A stretch of 19,285 nt of DNA, taken from positions 1-19,285 of the forward strand of contig JBGSYN010000088.1 in the NCBI GenBank assembly GCA_041750975.1, in the 5' to 3' direction. This document shows positions 1 to 9,587 of this stretch, piece by piece; the stretch's first letter is position 1; each line of letters starts with the position of its first letter. Source of the DNA: JBGSYN01 sp041750975. Its GTDB lineage: Bacteria; Pseudomonadota; Alphaproteobacteria; Geminicoccales; Geminicoccaceae. The translations under genes were made by a program, and so were the position numbers. The notes under the pieces are model-generated. The model searched no databases, had not been told where the DNA came from, and saw only the letters and a list, made by a program, of their open reading frames with translations.

Positions 1-45
1 CTGAACAAGCTCGCCGCCGCCAACCTCAGCCGCGACCCGACCTGA
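1..45 (+). CDS. C-terminal end of an unidentified gene (partial)
   Basis: Frame 1 is open from the window edge and ends in TGA at 43-45, giving a 14-residue tail (LNKLAAANLSRDPT). The tail's composition is compatible with a protein C-terminus, and the 115 nt that follow hold no better gene, so a rightward gene converging on the methyltransferase is plausible. Nothing about function can be read. It could also be a chance open frame. Confidence 0.3.
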   Translation: MNKLAAANLSRDPT

Positions 46-160
46 CGACCGACCCAAGTCTCCTAGTCACCTCACCACCTCCTACGCAAATGCGACGGCA
101 CCTTCACTTTTCGATGCACGATCGGCCGCTGTGCGGGGACGGACAAAGGCGATAATTCGC

Positions 161-748
161 TTATACAGTCCGGCTCGCCTTTGCCAGGAGATCGAGCCGA
201 AAGGCGGCATTGGCGAAACGTCTTGACGCTCCAAGACGCGCGCATCGTCCGAAGGCGCGCTCGAATCGCTGGGCCGCTTCAGTCCCGGATATCGGCGTTG
301 CGGTATCGCCCAGCCAGTTGACGAGAACGCAGTGGCCGCCTGGATCAAGATCGCGTGCCACCAGCCTGGCGAGCGTCGCAATCTCCGCAGCGGTCAAATA
401 ATAGAGCACCTCGGACAGGACGATGAGATCGTAGCATCCCACCGGCCAGTCTTCCGGTACTTCGCCCAATAAGAATTTAAGGCCGGGTGCGTTACCCGCT
501 GCGCGACGCGCCAGGCCGATCGCCACCGGCGAGACATCGAGGGCCAGAAGCGAATCGCATCGCATCGCCAGCTTTCGACTGAGCACACCAATGGAGCATC
601 CGACCTCCAAGGCGCTCCGGAAACGCCGGCACGGCAGGCTCGCCAACGTCAGGCCGTACTTGGCATCCTCATAAGCGCTGTCGCCGTAACGCCATGGATC
701 GGGATCGCGCGTGTAAAGCTCGTCGAAGTAATCCTGCCGACTGTTCAC
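161..748 (-). CDS. NodS-like SAM-dependent methyltransferase
   Basis: A class I methyltransferase of about 195 residues. The N-terminus (NSRQDYFDELYTRDPDPW) resembles the NodS family, whose founding member N-methylates the deacetylated glucosamine of rhizobial Nod factors. Motif I for SAM binding is ALEVGCSIGVLS at residues 46-57, followed by an acidic motif II around LLALDVS (68-73) and a YDLIVLSEVLYYL motif near residue 110. The GTG at 748 is chosen because the family-like sequence begins there. A TTG at 754 would overlap the upstream stop directly, and the longer open frame to 955 only shadows the deacetylase gene. It is the last gene of a four-gene coupled cluster and starts 2 nt after the PIG-L stop. 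The acceptor is probably an amino sugar freed by that deacetylase, which is inferred from context only. No strong ribosome-binding site is seen, consistent with coupling. Confidence 0.85.
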   Translation of the reverse strand: MNSRQDYFDELYTRDPDPWRYGDSAYEDAKYGLTLASLPCRRFRSALEVGCSIGVLSRKLAMRCDSLLALDVSPVAIGLARRAAGNAPGLKFLLGEVPEDWPVGCYDLIVLSEVLYYLTAAEIATLARLVARDLDPGGHCVLVNWLGDTATPISGTEAAQRFERAFGRCARLGASRRFANAAFRLDLLAKASRTV

Positions 749-750
749 GT

Positions 751-1500
751 TCAAGCCGCGGCAATGAATATTTCGGGATGCTCGATAAAGTGCCGTTGCA
801 TCGCCTGATCCATAACGAAGCCATCCGGATCGTCGACGATAAGCTGCGTCATCTGCGAACGATGCGAGGCGACGGCACGGGCCTTGAGCTGCCGCATCCG
901 GGTCCCGTCGAGCAGGACCAGCCGACGCGGTTCGGGCAGGCATTGCGGCGGCCACTCACGAAACCGGCCCCAGATCGGAAAGCTCCACACCAGCAGGTGC
1001 GGCAGCCGCCGCCGCAACGCCTCGGCATGGGAAGCAACCGCCTCATGATCGCAATGCGGATCGTAGCGCCAAGTCGCCCATAGGGCCGTCGCATCGATCG
1101 TCCGCGCCAATTCGACCAGCCGGTCGACAATAGCTTCTGCGGCCTCCCCCGATGTCGGCACACTGCCGTCGGGATGCCCCAACCAACAGACCGCATCGGT
1201 TCTTCCGGTAAGCTCATGCACGGCCGCCTCGACTTCCTCTTGCCGCAACGCCGCGAGGCGTTCGCAAGGGACGAGCTTCGATCGAGGATGGGATTTAGTG
1301 CCGTCGGTCACGACAGCAACGACAACCTGGCGCCCGGTCTTTGCCGCCTCGGCGATTGCAGCCCCGCAGCCGAGGCTTTCGTCATCGGGATGAGGGGCGA
1401 GAACCAGCACACCGCCGGAACCGCACAAGGCTTCGATTGACGCAAAGGGTGCCAGTTCGGCACGCTTGATCAGAGGCCCGAGTTGCCAGCCGCCTACCAT
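751..1500 (-). CDS. PIG-L family N-deacetylase
   Basis: A 249-residue LmbE/PIG-L-type zinc deacetylase. This family hydrolyses N-acetyl groups from GlcNAc-containing substrates such as GlcNAc-PI, GlcNAc-inositol and teicoplanin-type conjugates. The signature metal and base motif is APHPDDE at residues 35-41 (His37, Asp39, Asp40). ALRQEEVEAAV (84-94) is the conserved helix and GHPDG (108-112) the second conserved loop. The third metal ligand lies in DPHCDHEA (147-154). The length is typical and no signal peptide is visible, so it is probably cytoplasmic. The ATG at 1500 overlaps the end of the flavoprotein gene by 7 nt, showing translational coupling. The deacetylated amine is a logical substrate for the NodS-like methyltransferase encoded next; the sugar conjugate is unknown. 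Confidence 0.9.
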   Translation of the reverse strand: MVGGWQLGPLIKRAELAPFASIEALCGSGGVLVLAPHPDDESLGCGAAIAEAAKTGRQVVVAVVTDGTKSHPRSKLVPCERLAALRQEEVEAAVHELTGRTDAVCWLGHPDGSVPTSGEAAEAIVDRLVELARTIDATALWATWRYDPHCDHEAVASHAEALRRRLPHLLVWSFPIWGRFREWPPQCLPEPRRLVLLDGTRMRQLKARAVASHRSQMTQLIVDDPDGFVMDQAMQRHFIEHPEIFIAAA

Positions 1501-2654
1501 TGTTCACCCACAGGGTCCGCGTGTCCCGCAATGGCCCGGGCAGCCGTCGACAGCTTGTTGTCCAGGGCAGCCTGCCGCAGAAAGAAAGCAAGATCGCGCC
1601 GGATCCGCTCGACCGGGTGGCCCTGGACGAACGAGACGGCGCCGAGCGCCCGATCGGTAATGCTGATGGCCTCGAGACAGGCTCGCTCGACGGCTTCCCG
1701 AGCTAAGAGGGCATGTGCCACGGCCAATGTCGTCGTTGCATCGTCACCGGTCACGGCTTCGACCATCTCGCCCGCTCGTTCTATCCAAAGTCGGCCCGCC
1801 TCGCACGCCAGAGCCAGCTCCGCCAGGCGCTTTTCCTGATGCGGCTCGGCAGTCGCATTGCGTCCTATGAGATGCTGCCGCACCGCCTCGGCAAGCGCTT
1901 CCATGCCGCCGACATAGGTGGCGGCATAGCGCCAGACACCGCCTTCGAAATGGGGCTCCCGATAGAAATCGCCGGGTTCTCCCAGGAGTGCGTTCGCATC
2001 GAGGGTCAAACCGCTGAAGTCGTATTCGCCCGAAGCGGTCGCCCGCATTCCGGAGGTCCGCCAGGATGAAGCATCCATGCGCCGCTCCTCGTCGACGGCA
2101 AGAACGACGAGCTGCACGCCCTGGTCCTGGCGTTTCGCGGTAATGACAGCAAGATCGACGAGGCCGAGCCCGGAGGCGAAGCGTTTGATTCCTTCAAGCC
2201 TCAGCGATCGGCCTGAAATCTCGTGAAGCGTGACGGGCGGTACTGCGTCCGCACCCCATACCCCCATCAAAGCGCCCTTTCGGACACGCTCGAAGATGGA
2301 GGGCTGTTGTCGGCCGTCGTCGTAAAGCCCGATCAACTTGACGGCGTTGAGATGACCCTCGACCAGACGCGCCACGGAGAGATTGCTGCGGCCCAGCCTG
2401 CGCAGGAAATCGCAGCCGGATCGCACGCCGGACGGCTCGATACCGAGCCCTGAGCCGCCAAACGATCGCGGCAGCACGGCCTGGAGGAAACCCGCGCGGC
2501 GCAAAGCGTCGATGTCGGCTCCAAGGTCCGCATCGCCACGATCGGCCGCGGCAGCGCGCTCGGCAATGCCTGCCAACAGCGGGCGGGCGTTGGTAATGTC
2601 AGGGATTGCCTGCGCACCATCCTTGTGCGGCTTTAGCATCAAATTTGCACGCAT
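1494..2654 (-). CDS. Acyl-CoA dehydrogenase-fold flavoprotein
   Basis: A protein of 386 residues with the acyl-CoA dehydrogenase layout: an N-terminal helical domain (LRRAGFLQAVLPRSFGGSGL, about 51-70), a middle beta domain (GVWGADAVPP through SGMRATASGEYDFSGLTLD, about 131-219) and a C-terminal helical bundle. The end (FVQGHPVERIRRDLAFFLRQ, 342-361) resembles the His-containing C-terminal motif of the DszC/HpaB-like monooxygenase branch more than the YxGGxGY-type end of true dehydrogenases. I see no obvious catalytic glutamate in the usual late position. It may therefore be a flavin-dependent oxygenase rather than a beta-oxidation enzyme; this is inference. The ATG at 2654 shares one base with the glycosyltransferase stop (TGATG). 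The longer open frame up to 3110 only shadows that gene. Its 3' end overlaps the deacetylase start by 7 nt. Confidence 0.85.
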   Translation of the reverse strand: MRANLMLKPHKDGAQAIPDITNARPLLAGIAERAAAADRGDADLGADIDALRRAGFLQAVLPRSFGGSGLGIEPSGVRSGCDFLRRLGRSNLSVARLVEGHLNAVKLIGLYDDGRQQPSIFERVRKGALMGVWGADAVPPVTLHEISGRSLRLEGIKRFASGLGLVDLAVITAKRQDQGVQLVVLAVDEERRMDASSWRTSGMRATASGEYDFSGLTLDANALLGEPGDFYREPHFEGGVWRYAATYVGGMEALAEAVRQHLIGRNATAEPHQEKRLAELALACEAGRLWIERAGEMVEAVTGDDATTTLAVAHALLAREAVERACLEAISITDRALGAVSFVQGHPVERIRRDLAFFLRQAALDNKLSTAARAIAGHADPVGEQW

Positions 2655-3796
2655 CAGACGGCCCGCCGATGTTCGCTGCGGACCATCCGGCGCAACAAAG
2701 CGAGTTCTCCCAAAAAGCCCTCGGGCGTGACCGGCATCCGCTTCAAACGCGGGCTCCGATCCTCGATCCGGCCCCAGGCTTCGCCGCCTCGGTTCGCCAA
2801 TCTGAGGCAATCCGTATCCGCCCGATCGATGCTCAGGGCCTCGAGCAGGTTTCCACTCGGCTTGCCATGCCGCCAATGTTGCTGGAACGCAGTGCGGGCA
2901 CGGGCGCGAAACAGCGCCGTCGAGGCCAGTTCCAATGAATCGTCGCACTCGGCCTCGGGATTGGCCGCACGGCGCGCCAAGGTCTGGGCCATCCCGCCGG
3001 CGGCCCGGCCATCGATGCGGCAGGACGTCGTGACTTTGACGGCGCTCGAATAGCGTACCCGCCAGTCTCCGGCGATTGCTGCCGCAACGAAAGCGCGATC
3101 CTCGCCGCACGGTATGGCGGGCATGCCGCCGACATCGACATACAAGTTGCGGCGAAAGCCGAGGCTGGCGCCACAGGCACTCGCCTGATGCGGCGACCGA
3201 TCGGCCTCCGCGACGTCGATGAAGCCGTTGAGCACCAGAACGAGACGGGCATATTCCTGCTCGAGGGCGATCCGCGCCCGCATCGGTGCCGGCAAGAGGC
3301 CGACCTCATCGGGCTCCGCCTCGATCAACCCGCAGACGAGATCGCAGCCTTGTCCGATGGTCCGTATGGTTCCCGCAACCCAGTCGCGGTCGGCTCTGCT
3401 GTCCGCATCCGTGGTCAGCATCATGCCGTCGGTCTCGGTGAGTGCTGCCGCACATTCCAGGGCAAGGCACCTCGCCATGCCGGCATGGGCGTCCGCCGGC
3501 GCAAATTGCACGTCGACGATGCAATGCGGTATCCGATGAAACGACAGAAAGCGCCACGCGCGCTCATAGGTCCGGTCTCGAGTGTTGTTGACGAGGAACA
3601 CGATGCCGCCCGCCGAGCCTGCGTGCATCAACGCGGAATGGACAGCCTGAAGGCAGGCAAGAACACGTTCCTCCTCATCCCGGGCCGGAATGGCGATCGC
3701 CAACGGCCAGCGATGATCGATACCCAACGACGCGGTGCGCAACACCTCCACGCTTGAAGGTTCGCTTGCCCTTTTGAAAAGACCAGCGAGATTCAC
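2654..3796 (-). CDS. Family 2 glycosyltransferase
   Basis: A 380-residue GT-A-fold glycosyltransferase. The nucleotide-sugar site begins with IAIPARDEEERVLACLQAV (34-52). The metal-binding DxD is TTDADS (128-133, Asp130 and Asp132), and the probable catalytic acidic motif is CGEDRAF (230-236). These are standard GT2 features. There is no membrane segment, so it is a soluble or peripheral enzyme rather than a NodC/hyaluronan-type synthase. The start is GTG at 3796, with about 30 residues before the core fold. It is the first gene of the coupled cluster, 101 nt behind the DUF421 gene with no convincing terminator between them, so read-through from the upstream stress-type promoter is possible. 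The donor and acceptor sugars cannot be told. The neighbouring deacetylase suggests a GlcNAc-type product. Confidence 0.88.
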   Translation of the reverse strand: MNLAGLFKRASEPSSVEVLRTASLGIDHRWPLAIAIPARDEEERVLACLQAVHSALMHAGSAGGIVFLVNNTRDRTYERAWRFLSFHRIPHCIVDVQFAPADAHAGMARCLALECAAALTETDGMMLTTDADSRADRDWVAGTIRTIGQGCDLVCGLIEAEPDEVGLLPAPMRARIALEQEYARLVLVLNGFIDVAEADRSPHQASACGASLGFRRNLYVDVGGMPAIPCGEDRAFVAAAIAGDWRVRYSSAVKVTTSCRIDGRAAGGMAQTLARRAANPEAECDDSLELASTALFRARARTAFQQHWRHGKPSGNLLEALSIDRADTDCLRLANRGGEAWGRIEDRSPRLKRMPVTPEGFLGELALLRRMVRSEHRRAV

Positions 3797-3897
3797 GGTA
3801 CTGTCCGTGTAGTATTGGCCTTTTCAAGCCGCATCGAGTACTTCCTCTCAAATAACGCTGCAGTAATTGCGTTCCCATTTTGGGCAGACTGCAAACG
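3797..3897 (-). other. Intergenic spacer with inverted repeat
   Basis: This 101-nt gap lies between the DUF421 gene and the glycosyltransferase. It holds an inverted repeat AACGC-N10-GCGTT at 3854-3873 and no T-tract terminator. On the minus strand GGAAC is followed by CGTT after only 13 nt, too close for a standard EcfG promoter (16-17 nt). It could be an operator, a weak promoter or nothing. Confidence 0.3.
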
Positions 3898-4419
3898 TTA
3901 CGACTTGAGGGAGGTTCCAGAGACGGGCCGAAGCGTGCCCGCAGGCGCCTGTGTTTTGTCGAGGACGGTAAGCGAACCGTCGGTTTCGAGCACGACGGCC
4001 GCAGCATCCTCGATCCGTGAGAGCCCCGCCATCCGTACCGATGCCAGCAGTTCTTCGATGGTAACGCGTTGGTCGCGCAAGGCGCTGGATAACGGCTGCC
4101 CGTCACGGACGACCAGAGTGGGCTCGGCCTTGATGATGCGCTGAAAGCCCGGCGATCGGACCGAAATCCAGGTCACGGCATATTGCAGAAACACCAGGAG
4201 GGTAAGCGCCGTCATGCCCTCGGCGAAGCTCACCTCCTTGGAAAGCAGGATGGTCGCGAGCGTCGAGCCCAATGCTACCGTGACCAGAAAATCGAAAGCG
4301 TTGAGTTTGCTGAGCGTGCGCTTGCCGGTAACGCGCAACAGCAGCACGAGGGACGCATAAGCCGTTGTGCCGACGATCACGACACGAAGCAGGTCGCTCC
4401 AATTCTCGAACCACCACAT
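3898..4419 (-). CDS. DUF421/YetF-type membrane protein
   Basis: A 173-residue protein of the YetF/DUF421 family. Two or three N-terminal membrane segments (about 10-30, 40-60 and 65-85) include the family hallmark GKRTLSKLNAFDFLVTVALG (32-51). A soluble C-terminal domain follows, with PTLVVRDGQPLSSALRDQRV (about 100-119), EELLASVRMAGLSRIEDAAAVVLE and a final strand SLTVLD. The biochemical role of the family is unresolved; members are often stress-induced. The ATG at 4419 gives the typical family N-terminus MWWFENWSDL. There is no Shine-Dalgarno sequence in front, but a GGAAC-N16-CGTT element ends 8 nt upstream, so the mRNA is probably leaderless or nearly so. It precedes the glycosyltransferase cluster on the same strand. 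Confidence 0.9.
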   Translation of the reverse strand: MWWFENWSDLLRVVIVGTTAYASLVLLLRVTGKRTLSKLNAFDFLVTVALGSTLATILLSKEVSFAEGMTALTLLVFLQYAVTWISVRSPGFQRIIKAEPTLVVRDGQPLSSALRDQRVTIEELLASVRMAGLSRIEDAAAVVLETDGSLTVLDKTQAPAGTLRPVSGTSLKS

Positions 4420-4427
4420 GCCCGTCT

Positions 4428-4452
4428 AACGTTGCGGATCTCAGGCAGTTCC
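4428..4452 (-). promoter_or_regulatory. EcfG-type general stress promoter
   Basis: On the minus strand GGAAC (4452-4448) is separated by exactly 16 nt from CGTT (4431-4428). This matches the alphaproteobacterial EcfG sigma factor consensus GGAAC-N16/17-CGTT. It points at the DUF421 gene, whose ATG begins 8 nt after the -10 element, so transcription would start at or within a few bases of the start codon. Both boxes are exact matches and the target is of a type often found in the general stress regulon. The match is short, so chance occurrence is possible. Confidence 0.65.
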
Positions 4453-4502
4453 GTTCGGCAGTGTTCGGACCTCCAAGATCCACGCCGCCTCAGTGAGCAT
4501 CG

Positions 4503-4529
4503 TCACCGAGACGGTGAAAGCCGGCATGC

Positions 4530-4544
<15 letters not shown>
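4503..4544 (-). terminator. Paired hairpins at the 3' end of acnA
   Basis: Two inverted repeats flank the acnA stop. GCCGGCA/TGCCGGC (4520-4526 and 4538-4544, 11-nt loop) brackets the stop codon. TCACCG-AGA-CGGTGA (4503-4517) lies just downstream in the direction of transcription. Neither is followed by a T-tract, so this is at best a weak or Rho-assisted end, or an mRNA-stabilising structure. Confidence 0.35.
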
Positions 4545-7241
<2,697 letters not shown>

Positions 7242-7325
7242 TGAAACGGTCTCCCTTGAAGGCTTGACGGCAGGCGGGCCTGCTGAGCTGGAAACGATAT
7301 AGACCCAGAAAGGTGCCGGCGAAAC

Positions 7326-8048
7326 CTATCCCGTGGCGGCCGCACCGAGACGGAGATGATAGATCCGGCGAGACGCCAGTTCCGACTTCATTCGCAGTAA
7401 TAGCACCGCGATCAAATAGAGGTGATAGACCAATACCATGGTGAAGAGCGGCCATAGCATGCTGGGGTGGATCGAGGGTCCGTCGAGACGCATGATCGAG
7501 GCCGGCTGGTGCAGGGTGTTCCACCAATCGACCGAGAACTTGATGATCGGCAGATTGACGGCACCGACGATGGCGAGGATCGCCGCGGCCCTGCCGCCTT
7601 TTTCCGGCTCGTCGAAGGTGTCATGTAGGGCGATCAGGCCGAGATAAAGAAAGAACAGGATCAGCACCGAGGTCAGCCTAGCGTCCCAGACCCAATAGGT
7701 TCCCCACATCGGCTTGCCCCAGACGGAACCGGTGACGAGAGCTATGGCGGTGAAGGTGGCGCCGATCGGGGCGGCGGCTTTGGCCGCCACCTCGGCCAGC
7801 GGATGACGCCAGACCAGCGAGAGGACGGCAGCGACGGCAATCATCGCATAGATCAACAGAGCCATCCAGGCGGCAGGCACATGGACGAAGATGATGCGGT
7901 AGGCATCGCCCTGCTGATAGTCTGCCGGGGCGACGACCAGCGCCAGATAGAGGCCGATCGGCCCCGTGATCAGGAGTGCGCCCAGCACCCACGGGAAGAT
8001 GCGGTCGGCAATGCGCTGGAACCTGAGTGGGTTGGCGAAACCTTGCAT
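7326..8048 (-). CDS. ccmC: Haem exporter/chaperone subunit CcmC
   Basis: A 240-residue inner-membrane protein of the haem-handling family. The tryptophan-rich WWD motif runs from WGKPMWGTYWVWD (110-122). It is flanked by the two conserved histidines that ligate haem, His56 (FVHVPAAWM) and His180 (WWNTLHQP). About six membrane segments are visible (near 20-40, 60-80, 95-110, 125-142, 155-170 and 200-220). CcmC presents haem for covalent attachment to CcmE during System I cytochrome c maturation. The ATG at 8048 is preferred to an in-frame TTG at 8057. It normally sits directly behind ccmB, but here 271 nt intervene, so it may have its own promoter. No ccmD follows; only 84 nt separate it from acnA. 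Confidence 0.95.
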   Translation of the reverse strand: MQGFANPLRFQRIADRIFPWVLGALLITGPIGLYLALVVAPADYQQGDAYRIIFVHVPAAWMALLIYAMIAVAAVLSLVWRHPLAEVAAKAAAPIGATFTAIALVTGSVWGKPMWGTYWVWDARLTSVLILFFLYLGLIALHDTFDEPEKGGRAAAILAIVGAVNLPIIKFSVDWWNTLHQPASIMRLDGPSIHPSMLWPLFTMVLVYHLYLIAVLLLRMKSELASRRIYHLRLGAAATG

Positions 8049-8319
8049 GATATCCAATCCGGCCGGAAGCTACGAAGCCTCAATAAGATGGATCATACGG
8101 GCTCGAATGTCATGAATCGTCCAGCTCAATTGGCTGGCATTCTCAAAGCATTTCTGGTCGTGACGAACCCGGTCGATCCGCGGCGATGGCGAGGACGGTC
8201 AGGTCGAACCGGGCAAGCTCCTGATAGATCAGATACTCGCCGGCATGTTCGTTTTAGAGCCTCCCGACAACCGGGCCCGGCCCGCCAATCTCATTCTCGT
8301 CCATAATGCCTGGCGAGCC
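8049..8319. other. Spacer between ccmB and ccmC without a convincing gene
   Basis: This 271-nt stretch breaks the usual ccmB-ccmC junction. It contains a perfect 10-bp palindrome CCGGGCCCGG (8271-8280) and a small inverted repeat CCAGC-N7-GCTGG around 8121-8137. It also holds short open frames on both strands, none with a good start and ribosome-binding site. One minus-strand frame reads GEYLIYQELARFDLTVLAIA (about 8185-8243) after an in-frame stop. That is faintly like the end of a RelE/ParE-type protein but too short to call. The promoter for ccmC presumably lies here, although no clear -35/-10 pair was found. Confidence 0.4.
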
Positions 8320-8997
8320 TCATTCCAACGCTGCCCGCAATGCCAAGGCTGCGGCTAGCGGCGCCAGGGCCAGCGATAGCAGCAGCATGGCGCCCAGGAT
8401 CAAGAAGTACGTGCCTGGTGCCAGGCCGAAGATGGCCGCATCGACGGCGCCGACCCCGAAGATCAGCACCGGGATATAGAGCGGCAGCACCAGCAGGGCG
8501 GCAAGGATGCCGCCACGGCCGCTGCCGGTGAGAAGGGCCGCACCAATGCTGCCGAGGAGCGTAAGGATCGGGGTGCCGAGGAGGAGCGAGAAAGGCATCG
8601 CCCAGAAAGCCTCCGAAGGCTGCGAAAGGAACACGGCCGCCAGCGGCGAGACCAGGACCAGGAGAAGATTGGTGGCGAGCCAATGGGCAGCACATTTGGC
8701 GAGGATCAGAAGTTCCAGGGGTGCCGCCGCCAGCATCAGTCGATCGAGCGAGCCATCCTCGAAATCCGCCTGGAAGATCCGATCCAGCGACAGCAGAACG
8801 GCGAGGAGAGCCAGGACCCAGATCACCCCTGCGCCGATCCGTGAGAGCGTCTCGCCGCCCGGACCGATCCCCAGGGGGAACAGTGACAGGGCGATCATGA
8901 AAAAGCCGACGGCGAGCCACACCTCGACGCGCCGCCGCAGCGCCAGGCGTAGATCCTGGCGGAATACGGCAAGTGCGGCCCGGAACATCTCCCTCAC
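8320..8997 (-). CDS. ccmB: Haem exporter permease CcmB
   Basis: A membrane protein of about 225 residues, the permease partner of the CcmA ATPase in System I cytochrome c maturation, where CcmABCD release haem-loaded CcmE. The N-terminus MFRAALAVFRQDLRLALRR is typical, and about six hydrophobic segments follow. SLDRIFQADFEDGSLDRLML carries the conserved cytoplasmic motif of the family (acidic and FEDGSLD-like). The GTG at 8997 overlaps the ccmA stop as GTGA, the classic coupled junction. An ATG at 8988, three codons downstream, is the alternative, but it has no properly spaced ribosome-binding site. The open frame extends further upstream to 9402, but that part only shadows ccmA. A 271-nt gap follows before ccmC. 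Confidence 0.93.
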   Translation of the reverse strand: MREMFRAALAVFRQDLRLALRRRVEVWLAVGFFMIALSLFPLGIGPGGETLSRIGAGVIWVLALLAVLLSLDRIFQADFEDGSLDRLMLAAAPLELLILAKCAAHWLATNLLLVLVSPLAAVFLSQPSEAFWAMPFSLLLGTPILTLLGSIGAALLTGSGRGGILAALLVLPLYIPVLIFGVGAVDAAIFGLAPGTYFLILGAMLLLSLALAPLAAALALRAALE

Positions 8998-9578
8998 GGC
9001 CCAAAGCTCAGGATCGTTGTCGGATTGAAGAGTGCCTGATTGTGCGTGGCGACGATCGCGACCCCCCCTTGTGCCTGATGGGCGGCCAGGGCCTCGCTGA
9101 GACGCCGACGCGCATGAATGTCGAGCCCCGCTTCCGGCTCGTCGAGCAGCCAGACCGGGCGATAGCTGACCATGAGCGAGGCCAGCGCCGTCCGTTGCCG
9201 CTGCCCGGCAGACAGCATACGCACCGGCAGATCGACAAAGGCATCGAGATCCATCAGCCTTTGGGCGTCGTCGAAGCGACCGGAGCCGCCTGCGAGTGCT
9301 GCAGCGAAATGCAGGATTTCGCGAACGCTGAGCTCGCCTTTCAGACCCAAGGCATGCCCTAGATAATGTACGGTACGCGACTCGATCGCTCGGCCGTGCC
9401 ACGATATCCGGCCTGTTTGCGGCACCAAAAGGCCGGCGCAGGCCCGCAAAAGCGTCGATTTTCCGGCACCGTTAGGGCCTTCGAGCAGCAGCAGCTGACC
9501 CGGCTCCAGCCTGAATCCCAGCTCTTCGAAAACGGAGCGGCCGCCGCGCGAAACGGCAAGATCGACGACCTCGAGCAA
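8994..9578 (-). CDS. ccmA: Haem exporter ATP-binding protein CcmA
   Basis: A 194-residue ABC ATPase of the cytochrome c maturation exporter. The Walker A loop is EGPNGAGKST (33-42), the ABC signature LSAGQRQR (122-129), Walker B VWLLDEP (142-148) and the switch histidine His179 (ATHN). The short length and the LSAGQ-R-Q-R signature fit CcmA. The only in-frame start upstream of the conserved LEVVDLAVSRGG is TTG at 9578. The frame is closed by a TGA four codons earlier, and that TGA is also the stop of the preceding ligase-like gene 9 nt away. The rare start and the tight spacing suggest translation coupled to that gene. ccmB follows with a 4-nt GTGA overlap. Confidence 0.95.
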   Translation of the reverse strand: MLEVVDLAVSRGGRSVFEELGFRLEPGQLLLLEGPNGAGKSTLLRACAGLLVPQTGRISWHGRAIESRTVHYLGHALGLKGELSVREILHFAAALAGGSGRFDDAQRLMDLDAFVDLPVRMLSAGQRQRTALASLMVSYRPVWLLDEPEAGLDIHARRRLSEALAAHQAQGGVAIVATHNQALFNPTTILSFGP

Positions 9579-9587
9579 GACGTTGTC

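Noticed and set aside
3854..3875. GGAAC and CGTT on the minus strand upstream of the glycosyltransferase, suggesting a second EcfG promoter
   Set aside because: The boxes are 13 nt apart, not the required 16-17 nt.
8185..8243. Minus-strand frame reading GEYLIYQELARFDLTVLAIA, faintly like a RelE/ParE toxin end
   Set aside because: It follows an in-frame stop, has no start or N-terminal part and is too short to separate from chance.
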